A stretch of DNA of 64,000 nucleotides from Sipunculus nudus. Taxonomy: Eukaryota; Annelida; Sipuncula; Golfingiida; Sipunculidae. Shown here one piece after another: positions 54,923 through 64,000 of this stretch. The stretch's first letter is position 1. Every line of letters starts with the position of its first letter. The position numbers and the translations under genes were made by a program. The DNA lies in contig CM049316.1 in assembly GCA_026874595.1 (NCBI GenBank), positions 50,162,695 to 50,226,694 of the forward strand. The letters are read 5' to 3'. The notes beneath the pieces are model-generated. The model was not told the origin of the DNA, made no database searches, and saw nothing but the letters and a program-made list of their open reading frames with translations.

Positions 54923-55370
54923 TGTAACACCCGGGGGGGGGGGGTGTAGCACGTGAGTTCGGGTTAGTTTATTTAAGTCCTAACGGCTCGGGTTGAGGTA
55001 TCTGCACTTGACACTCTAAGTCGCATGCATTCACAAATGAAATAAGGCAGCAGTACATAAATAGGGTTTTAATACAACTCAGCGATAACTTTCAGATGGC
55101 AGAAGTAGATGGTGAGGCGCTTTCTCACTCCGTTGCAGGCGAAGCCGGGGGCGTGGTGTCGCTCCGCTACGCACAATATCCTAAACAGTAATCCCCGTTT
55201 ACGAAGGTTGGTAGAGTTATTCAATTGTATAAACTCCTATGCAGTATAGGTAATCCAAAAGTAAATGGGAATATTCCAGTATAGAATCCCAATGGCGAGT
55301 TAATGAATCACTGCTAAGGCTGACACGAGAGCTGACCAACCTGTGAACAGACCGAGCAACACTCCACACT
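54923..55370 (-). repeat. 5' LTR, truncated
   Basis: It matches 51268 onward through AGCAACACTCCACAC, then changes to unrelated sequence (TTAATCACAGG…). About 235 bp of the outer LTR are missing. Confidence 0.88.
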
Positions 55371-55594
55371 TAATCACAGGCGCTTGAATCGCTATTTGTG
55401 TTGATCTTGGTTTAAATAGTGTTCAATTTACCTTAACAACAATCCCCTACCGTTTAATGAGCTTTAAACCATGTTATATCGTCTGCCGGTACTTGTTTAT
55501 ATAATAGATGGAAAGTAGGTCACCCGTCATGCGTGTCATGCCAAGCGGTTGGCCGTAAGTCAATGGCCGATCGTATCCAGTGTCAAGTACGTAG
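55371..55594. other. Unassigned flank of the truncated LTR
   Basis: No repeat or gene recognised. Confidence 0.4.
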
Positions 55595-55915
55595 CACCTA
55601 AAAAAACTGCTGCTTTGTTATTTTCACGATTTGTTTAAGATATGAGTAAAAGTTTTTTAAAAATACCGACGCTTTTCTAAATTCACATGGACAGGCACGG
55701 CGACCGGTACTGCTTTGTTGTTTTCCATGATTGTTAAACGATATCACTGACGGTTCGTAAAAAAATACCGACGTAATCTCTATTTACATGGTCGTACACG
55801 GCCAGTCGTACTCCTTTGTTATTTTCAGAATTGTTTATTGATATAAGTAAAGGAATATCAAAGATACCAGCGTTCCTCTCCATTCACATAGTGCAACACG
55901 GCCAGACGGCCCACG
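55595..55915. repeat. ~125-bp tandem repeat, about 2.5 units
   Basis: Units share CTGCTTTGTTATTTTC, ATTGTTTA…GATAT, AAAATACCGACG and ATTCACATGG…CACGGCCAG words, with starts near 55608, 55709 and 55812. Confidence 0.75.
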
Positions 55916-56029
55916 CTCATCAAGACCTAATTAGGTCACGCGCCCATCCAGACCGCGCGCATTAGAACCACGCTCAAAAGCAGCACGCCCATTCAGACCC
56001 CGCTCATTAAGACTGACACCGCACCACCT

Positions 56030-59000
56030 TCTGTCCTGTTCTTGTTTTTGCACCTTAAAATACCCCATCATTGCCACTTGACAGTACTGTATGCATTAAA
56101 AGTCTAAAACTAATGCACAGATTGTGCTGAAATTTTGCATGTCTATTGATCTTGGATACCTCCATCTTGTATTCAAGACTGGTGGCGCTATCTGCAATCA
56201 TAATTCTGTGGCGTCCATCCTTACATTTGCTTTCGGTGAAAATTGCTCATATCTCCAGAGTGGTTCAAAGTATTGGTTTGAAATTTGGCATGTTTATCCA
56301 TATTGGAAAGTTTTCTTGTAAACAAGACAGGTGGCGCCACCTACCCTCCTGTTTTTAGTTTACTCTGTGAACTTGTGCCATGGTGTAGCGTCCACTGTCC
56401 ACTGTCTGTTACCAAATATCTCAACAGCCACAGCAGCTGCCTTCATGAAACTTTGCAGTATTACTGATCATGGGATGAACATGCAAAAATAAGCTTTTGG
56501 TGGCGCCACCTATGTTGACCTAATTTCTGCAATGGTCTTTTTCACTTTTCCAAGATAAGTCATAAAGTATTAATATTTTGGCCTTCCTATCATAGTCAAC
56601 TGTTATGTAGAGGAAAGGGAATAATTTGAGTATAAATTCAGTCAAGTCATTTTCAAGATAGCGTCTCTATGGAACTTCCAAATTGTGTCATTCGAAAACT
56701 TTGGCAACTTGATGTGTTTCCATACATTATGTATTGTCTGTTACCAAATATCTAAGGAACTGCTGCAGCCTTCAGTTTCAAATTTCACAGGAATATTGAT
56801 CATGTGACTGCTAAATGATTTTTACCTCCAGGTGGCCCCACCTGTGTTGACTTATTTTCTGCAGGTTGTTATGGTCTTTTCTGCTTTTTAGGGAACCTAT
56901 GAGCTTATGCGATGGTGTGGCGTCGTCTGTTGTGTGTCGTCTGTCGTGCGTCGTGCGTCGTCTGTACGTTAACCATAGCTATCTCAAAAACGGCAGGGGC
57001 TAGCATCACCAATTTTTTTTGCAAATAATCAGTCATCAAGAAAACTATATCTGATTTTGTTTATTTTTTTTTTCTAACTGCATTTTGTTAGATTTTATAG
57101 GGAAAAAGCTAAAAAAACTTTAAAAATCTTCTTCTCTGAAACTGTCCAGCCAAATTGTCCAATATTTCACAGAAATGATCCTTGGAACAATCTCTCTCAA
57201 GTTTGTTCGAAAGGTTCCGGTTCGGAGATTTTTGGCTGAGTTACAGGAGGTTGAACTTTGTCATCTGTCCAAAAAAGCATATTAAAATTTAAATCTCAGA
57301 AACGGCTGGAGCTATTATCACCAAATTTTATGCCAATGTTGGTCACATAGGTCATATCTGAAATTGAGGTATTGGTGGCGCCACCTGCATCGGCCTTTTT
57401 TGTACGGGGTCATCAGTGCGTGTATCACACTGAGGGCTACAAAAAACTTCTTCTCTGAAACCATATGGCCAAAATGTTTAATATCGCACAGAAATGATCC
57501 TATGGTAGTGCATTCTGAAGTTTGTTCAAATGGTCTCTTTTCAGTGACTTTTGGCTAAGTTATGGGAAGCTGAATATAGTCATATGCCATAACAGCCTAT
57601 TTTAACTCTGTGGCTACAAAGAATTCTTAAATCTCACACATTAATTATCCTCAGATGTTGATAATTCAAGTTTGTTCAAATGGTTCTGGTTCAGTGCTTT
57701 TTGGCAGAGTTATGGGAAACTGAACTTAGCCAGTTTGCTGTATCTTCCTATATGAGTTATAAACCTGCGAAACGTTTTTCGACTGATGCCACTGAAGCCA
57801 GTTTGTTAAATATTTCACAAGAATAATCCCTACAATAATTCTTATAATAATTGTCATTAATGGTTCCACATGAATGATTTTTGGCTGAATTATCGAGATT
57901 GAATTGAGCCATTTTACCATATATGTTAGCTGTGTGATGCTGTTACATCTAGCCTGGCACCAGTTTATCGGCATCTATAACATCATGCCACTAGACATTT
58001 AGATTTCAGGTTAACTGTGGTTAATATTGACAAGTAAGTTTTTTTAAAAGCTTTTAAAAACATAAGGTTTATGATTTAAGTTATTCATCATACTAGGCAA
58101 TGTTTCAATCATAGATTTTCAGCTCTATGGCTATATATAGACAACTGTACATGGATTTTAAATTATTGGTATCCCTACTCAACTTAATTCAAGAATTTGC
58201 CATCAATGAGATATATCTGTATTTTAATTTTGCATTCAGTATGCATCTGTAATAATTTTACATATATTCCTGATTTCTTTTTTTTTTTAATAAAAAGTCA
58301 GCTGAAAAGTATTTTGTATTGGGAAAATTAATTTCAAAGTTATTTCAAGTAGGAACCACTTTTGTGTACAGATGGCAGCACTTGGTTTACCAATGGCAGA
58401 TTGCCAGTTCCTTGATGTTGGCCATTAGCCAAGATGATGTCAGCTCTGTAAATACTTTTGGCACAGTGCCAGGATTGGAATAAGTGCAGCCAGGTATAGG
58501 CCAAGAGTTCACTCAATGCAGTAGCTGCATTCTATTTATAGCTTTGGCAGACTGCTCACTGCATCAGATTTGGCACCAAAGTTCAGCCTGGATCTATTTA
58601 TAGCTTTGGCTGACTGCCAACTGTGTCAGATTATGCAACAGGTCAAGTATTCTCTCAGTGCAGCCAAGTACAGGTCAAAAGTTCACTCAGTCTAGCCAGG
58701 TGCAGGTCAAGAGTTCACTCAGTGCAGTAGCTTGAGGCAGCAATTTGTCACAGTTCACTCGTGGGCAACTGCCTTATTCACCTAATCCTGGTCAGCCCAG
58801 TGCATCAAACTCTGGGGAAGTTTGGTGTATTGGCTTGATATTATGACCTATCCATGCGTCCTTGATGGTTTTCTCATTTACAAGACAGGTGGTGCCACCT
58901 ACATTGACTTTTGCAGTGTATGCGTCTGCTTATTTCTACAGAGGAATTTGATACATCAGCCTAAATTGGGCATGTTTATACATATCGGGTAGCTTTATAG

Positions 59001-59160
59001 TGTACAAGACTGGTGGCGCCACCTACAATAATTTTTGCACAGTGTATGTTCCTGCTTATTTCACAGGAGGGGTTTGACATATCAGTCTGACATTGGGCAT
59101 ATGTATATATCTCTTAGTTGTATACAAAACTGGTGGTGCCAGCTACAATCATTGTATCCG
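56030..59160. repeat. Divergent repeats with GGTGGCGCCACC palindromes
   Basis: No gene recognised. The start (CCACTTGACAGTACTGTATG, 56078) repeats a segment of the insertion at 38185. The exact 12-bp palindrome GGTGGCGCCACC occurs at 56330, 56499, 57373 and 59012, each in a setting of the form (AGAC or ATT)…ACCT. Loosely related units contain TGTCTGTTACCAAATATCT and ATTTTGCATGT. At 58480-58745 a separate repeat has GTGCAGCCAGGTA…GGTCAAGAGTTCACTCAGT (about four times) and TCTATTTATAGCTTTGGC (twice). Confidence 0.7.
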
Positions 59161-59214
59161 CCAAAACAGAGTTTTGCGGATACTATGTTTTCATTCAGAC
59201 ACTGCAACTGCCAC

Positions 59215-61330
59215 TGCCGCATAGGTTTCTGGAGAACTCCTCTGTAACCACTGGGCAGAATTTTTAGAATTTCAAGATTATGATAGGGTCACGTGAACTG
59301 CTGCACCCTCATTTTTGGTTGACCTCTTACCTTTCCTCTCTGCCCAGCATCCATTTGTGCGTCTGTTTCCACACATTAACCCACATATCTCGGGAACTGT
59401 TTGACCAATAAGGCAAAAAATTTTGCACAAATGTACCTCTTGGATAGCTTTATAACATACACTAAAGATGATGGCACCACCCGCAACCATTTTTGCACAG
59501 CGTCTATCTGTTCATCTGCCTTGGGATAAAATCACTCATATCTCTGCATTGGTTGGACTTATCCACCTGAAATTTTGCATGTGTATACATCCTGGACAGC
59601 TTTCTTGATTTATGACAGGTGGCACCACTTACATTCATGTTTAAGCTGCAGGCATCCAAGCTCATATCTCGGGAACCGTTTGACCAGTTGGGCCAAAATT
59701 TTGCATGTGTACAGATCTCCCATAGCTCTTGATCATACGCAAAACTGGTGGTGCCACCTGCAACCATTTTTGCACAGTGTCGATTTGTTCATCTGCCGTG
59801 GGATAAAATCACTCATATCTCAGCAGTGGTTTGACTTATCCACCTGAAATTTTGCAGGTTTATACATTCTTGACAGCTTTCTTGATTTTGTGACAGGTGG
59901 CGCCACCTACATTCATATTTACTCTGCAGACATCCAGGCTCATATCTGATGAACCATTTGACTGACTGGGCAAAAATTTTGCATGTTATAGATCTCACAT
60001 AGCTCTTTATCATACGCAAAACTGGTGGTGCCATCTGCAACCATTTTTGCACAGCGTCTGTCTGTTCATCTGCCTTGGGATAAAATCACTCATATCTCTG
60101 CATTGGTTGGACTTATCCACCTGAAATTTTGCATGTGTATACATCCTGGACAGCTTTCTTTATTTTATGACAGGTGGCACCACCTACATTCATGTTTAAG
60201 CTGCAGGCATCCAAGCTCATATCTCGAGAACCGTTTGACCAGTTGGGCCAAAATTTTGCATGTGTCGGATCTACCATAGCTCTTGATCATACGCAAAACT
60301 GGTGATGCCACCTGCAACCATTTTTGCACAGTGTCGATTTGTTCATCTGCCGTGGGATAAAATCACTCATATCTCAGCAGTGGTTTGACTTATCCACCTG
60401 AAATTTTGCAGGTTTATACATTCTTGACAGCTTTCTTGATTTTGTGACAGGTGGCGCCACCTACATTCACATTTACACTGCAGACATCCAAGCTCATATC
60501 TGGGGAACCATTTGACTGACCGGGCAAAAATTTTGCATGTTTAAAGATCTCACATAGCTCTTTATCATACGCAAAACTGGTGGTGCCACCTGCAACCATT
60601 TTTGCACAGCGTCCGTCTGTTTGTTTGCCTTGGGATAAAATCACATATCTCGCAGAGGTTTGACATATCTGCCTAAAAATTTTGCAGGTTTATTCATCTT
60701 GGATAGCTTTCTGGATTGTGTGGCAGGTGGGGCCACCTACAATTATGTATACGCTGCAGACATTCAGGCTTATATCTCAGGACTGGTTCGACATATCCCC
60801 CTGAAATTTTGCATGTGTATAGATCTCACATGGCTCTTAATCATAACTAAAATTGGTGGAGCCACCGGCCACCATTTTTGCTCAGCGTCCGTCTGTTTGT
60901 TTGCCGTGGGCTAAAATCACTCATATCTCAGTACTGGTTTGACATATCTGCATAAAATTTTGCATATTTATACATCTTGGATAGCTTACTCGATTTTGTG
61001 GCAGGTGGCGCCACCTACATATATGAATACGCTGTAGACATTGAGGCTTATATCTCAGGACTGATTCGACAAAACCCCCTGAAATTTTGCATGTGTATAG
61101 ATCTCACATAGCTCTTAATCATACACAAAATTTGTGGCGCCACCTGCCACCATTTTTGCACAGGGTCCTTCTGTTTGTCTGCTGTGTGATAAAATCACTC
61201 ATATACAAGTAGTGGTTTGACTTATCTGCCTAAAAGTTTGCATGTGTAAACAACTTAGACAGCTTTCTGGATTTTGTGTTAGGTGGCGCAACCTACATAC
61301 ACATTTCGGCTGCAGACATCCAGGCTATCA
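59215..61330. repeat. 277-bp tandem array, partly dimeric
   Basis: The word TTTTGCACAG (or a close variant) lies at 59491, 59767, 60045, 60322, 60600, 60876 and 61154, spaced 276-278 bp. Units 59491 and 60045 share CTGTTCATCTGCCTTGGGA, whereas 59767 and 60322 share TTTGTTCATCTGCCGTGGGA, so the array was amplified as ~555-bp dimers at least once. GGTGGCGCCACC occurs at 59896, 60450 and 61004. Short frames here are repeat shadows. Confidence 0.92.
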
Positions 61331-63844
61331 TGCAACACACCTCACTCTATTTCCCCTTGCCACTCAATCCATGCCTCACTTCACCCGTCCCACTCTGATT
61401 TTGGCGGATACACATAGTCGTTTGTTGACTACCAGTATTCTAGTTTTTGTGTTGTGTGCACCAATGCCAGAATTTCAGCAGTTATGTTTGTTTAATTGTT
61501 TATTGTTCAAAGTGTTTAGTACTTGCTTTGTTCATATACATGTTACACATGTTCTTGAAAAGTAATGGTCCAGCATTGAAGCATTATACCTGGTGTAATC
61601 TCATTGCACAGGTTCGCATTAGGCCTGTAGGCCTTGTTCAAAGATATGTCATAAAGTATAAATATTTGGCTTTCATGTCATAGTAAACAGTTTCATAGAG
61701 GAAGGGGAATAACTTGAGTATAAATTTAGTCAAGTCATTTTCAAGATGGCATCTCTGTGGAACTTCACATTGTGTGCTGCAAACCTTGACAACCTGATGT
61801 GTTTCCGTACATGATGTATTGTCTGTTTCCAAATATCTTAGGAATTGCTGCAGCCTCCAGTTTAAAATTTTACAGGAATATAGATTATTTTATTGCTAAA
61901 TGATTTTGACCGCCAGGTTGCGCCATCTGTGTTGACCTATTTCTGCAGTTTGTAATGATCTTTTCTGCTTTTTCCAAGATATATCATTAAGTATTTATTT
62001 GTCATTATCCGCCAAAACAGAGTCTCCTTTGAGACCCTTGGACTCATCTTTCCGAAACCCGGCATACTTGTTCCCTCACCTTTGCATTTGTGCTTGACAA
62101 TGACGGATTGTGCCACCTGCAATCCTTTCTGTGTAGTACAAACCTGGTTGTCTTTTAGATAACACCCAATATCTCTGGAGTGGTTCAACATATTGAGCTA
62201 AAATTGTGCATATCCATAGATCTTGGACTCCTCCCTCTTATACTAAAAACTGGTGGCGCCATCTGCAATAATTTTGCCGTGGCATCAATCAGTACATGTG
62301 CTTTGGGTGAAAATTGCTCATATCTCAGAAGCGGTTGAAGGTATTGGTCTGAAATTTGGCATGTCCTTCCATCTTGAAAAGTTTTCTCGTACCCCAGACA
62401 GGTGGCACAATCTGCAACCGTTTTCCCGTCGCATCCACCCATACATTTGCTGTGGGGGAAATTGCTCATATCTAAGAAGTTATTAAAGGTATTAGTCTGA
62501 AATTTGGCATGTCCATCCATCTTGGAAAGCGCCATCTACCTTACTGTTTTCGTAGAATAAATAAATGCCTTTTTCCTAGGAGCCTTATTGGCCTGAAATT
62601 GTGCATATCAATAGATCTTGGACTGATCGATCTTGTATTCAAGACTGGTGGCGCCATCTGCATTTATTTTGCTTTGGGTGAAAATTGCCGTCTGTCTGTC
62701 AGTCTGTAAACCAGGCACCAATCATAACCGCGGGTATGGAATCTTCTAACTTCATATCTAGGGAGATCCATGAAAAATCTCCATGGAAACCTGAAATTAA
62801 GTCTCTGTAACCCATAACCTCTGAGATATGAGGCTCCATAGTACCCCCCCCCCTAGAATAATGGAAAATTTGGTATAAAAGCTCAAATATCTGAACAAGT
62901 ATTGCATTGATCACCATGATTCTTTGCATGGATATTGATCATGGAATGTTTCATCAGTTTCTGCAGTCTGGTGGCACCATCTGTATATTTTTATTTTTTT
63001 AAGATTTTTTTCTATATTTTTGAGACCTCTTAAGATGCGGTTATCTGTTAACAGGGCACAAATCGTAACGACTTGACCTAGGATATTCTCTCTTGACATG
63101 TAGGGAGGCCCATAAAAAGTCTCCTTGGAAAATTGAAATTAGGTCTCTGTTACCAATATTCATAAGCTATGGGGCTCTAAAGACCCACCTCTCCCAGAAT
63201 AATTGAAAATTTGATACAAAAGCTCAAGTATCTGAACAACTATTGCATTGATCACAATGATTATTTGCATGGATATTTATCAGGGAATGTTTCATCAGAT
63301 TCTGCAGCCAGGTGGTGCCACCTGAATTTTTTTTTAATTTTTACCAATTTTTCAGCTAAGCTGACTGAAAGCATTTTTGAAAATTACTCATATATCCGGA
63401 GTGGTTGAAGGTACTGGTCTGAAATTTGGCATGTCCATGCATCCATCTTAGATAGTTTTCTTGTATACCAGACAGGTTGTGCCACCTACCTTCCTTTTTT
63501 CATAAAATAAATTAAGCTCTTTTCTCAAGAGTGATTCACGGTATTGGCCCCAATATTTGATGAAAAATATGGTTTCTCAAATTGATTGATTGAAAAAAAC
63601 ATAATTGCTTGCCAATTGTCAGTATATGCTGCTGAAGATGGGGGGCCTATTCTAAAAAGTGGGGGGGGGGGGGGGGGCAGATTAATTGTCTGGGGAAACT
63701 ATGGAACATGTGATGCTAATGATTATCTATGTAAATTTGCAAAACAATATGATAAAATAATATATTTTGATAAGTACTAGTTGACACAATTTAAGGTTTA
63801 ATAATGGCATTAAGACACTTATAGTCATTAACAACGCTGTTTTT
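61331..63844. repeat. Mixed fragments of the same repeat families
   Basis: Pieces of the 56-58 kb type (61650-61950 parallels 56560-56880), of the 277-bp type and of the 338-bp type (62700-63000, 63040-63320) are interspersed. CCGCCAAAACAGAGT at 62010 also occurs at 59159. A G-run (63662-63677) followed by TGTCTGGGGAAACTAT marks an end related to the insertion at 37813-39532. No gene recognised. Confidence 0.6.
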
Positions 63845-64000
63845 AGTTCTGTTGAATATAAGTCTACGCTATAGCCAATGGTCCTTTGTCTGTCGGCTGT
63901 CCTACCGTCCATCCTTCCATCCGTTAAACTGGCACATTCTGAAACCGTTGGAGTTATGAACCCAAAATTTGGCATATTGTTATGTGTTCCCAAAATCTCC
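63845..64000 (+). mobile_element. AGCTCAGCTGA-family element start, running off the window
   Basis: AGTTCTGTTGAATATAAGTC is followed by GGTCCTTTGTC, GTTAAACTGGCACATTCTGA and GGCATATTG…TCCCAAAATCTCC, the family's usual 5' order with a diverged terminal hairpin. Confidence 0.6.

Larger units (their letters stand above)
51268..55370 (-). mobile_element. Degraded Ty3/gypsy-type LTR retrotransposon with tRNA-Lys PBS
   Basis: The 3' LTR (51268-51949, 682 bp) starts on the minus strand with TGTAGTGAATGC and ends GGGTGTTACA. The 5' LTR (from 54923) matches it for about 447 bp and is then cut off at about 55370, so the promoter-proximal third is lost. The interior of ~3 kb has a PBS, a possible gag-position ORF, a damaged integrase region, a minisatellite and a polypurine tract. 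No RT is recognisable. LTR differences (such as TTGGTTTAATTAAG against TTAGTTTATTTAAG) are more frequent than in the 4.7-8.5 kb element, so it is older. Confidence 0.87.

Noticed and set aside
59278-60914. Repeated short frames on both strands
   Set aside because: Shadows of the 277-bp array.
1-64000. tRNA, rRNA or snRNA genes
   Set aside because: No tRNA A/B-box pair with cloverleaf potential or rRNA-like segment was noticed by eye; the tRNA-like matches are primer binding sites on the opposite sense.

Overview
This is a 64 kb piece of an animal nuclear genome, AT-rich and repeat-dense, with one convincing host gene. The repeat families point to a lophotrochozoan, most likely a bivalve mollusc: Ty3/gypsy elements primed by tRNA-Leu and tRNA-Lys, L1-like LINE tails, and long non-coding elements with AGCTCAGCTGA-type ends carrying internal tandem arrays. 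That placement is an inference; no marker gene fixes the species.

Layout. 1-4.7 kb: the 3' end of one gypsy element (pol tail plus a probable LTR), a decayed gag fragment on the minus strand and a GGTCACA minisatellite. 4712-8537: a structurally clear gypsy element on the minus strand with 334-bp LTRs differing at 3 positions, PBS, polypurine tract, gag, and a pol that keeps integrase but lacks protease and reverse transcriptase; gag and pol overlap in the -1 frame across a GGGAAAC heptamer. 9.5-13.8 kb: a region bounded by inverted repeats that contains two LINE tails. 14.1-17.1 kb: a rotted gypsy pol whose integrase part is present twice. 17.2-19.5 kb: a ~77-bp satellite with higher-order structure. 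19.8-22.5 kb: first copy of the AGCTCAGCTGA family. 23.3-30.2 kb: a ~250-340-bp satellite split by a 3.5 kb hAT-like insertion that itself contains a 1.9 kb foldback-like element. 30.7-31.1 kb: a decayed coiled-coil gag fragment, possibly BEL/Pao.

31.6-33.1 kb holds two inverted copies of a MITE with ~70-bp terminal repeats. The second ends 26 bp before the start codon of the host gene at 33115-35772, an 885-residue uninterrupted ORF encoding a BTB/POZ, AT-hook and nine C2H2-finger protein, presumably a transcription factor. From 36.6 kb onward the window is mostly further AGCTCAGCTGA-family copies with tandem arrays inside them (289 bp with AGGTCA half-sites, 338 bp, 277 bp), a recent 596-bp tandem duplication, and another degraded gypsy-type LTR element at 51268-55370.

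No tRNA, rRNA, CRISPR array or second intact host gene was recognised. The most interesting signals are the MITE pair against the zinc-finger gene, the young gypsy element lacking RT, the nested foldback/hAT/satellite structure, and the abundant hairpin-ended family.
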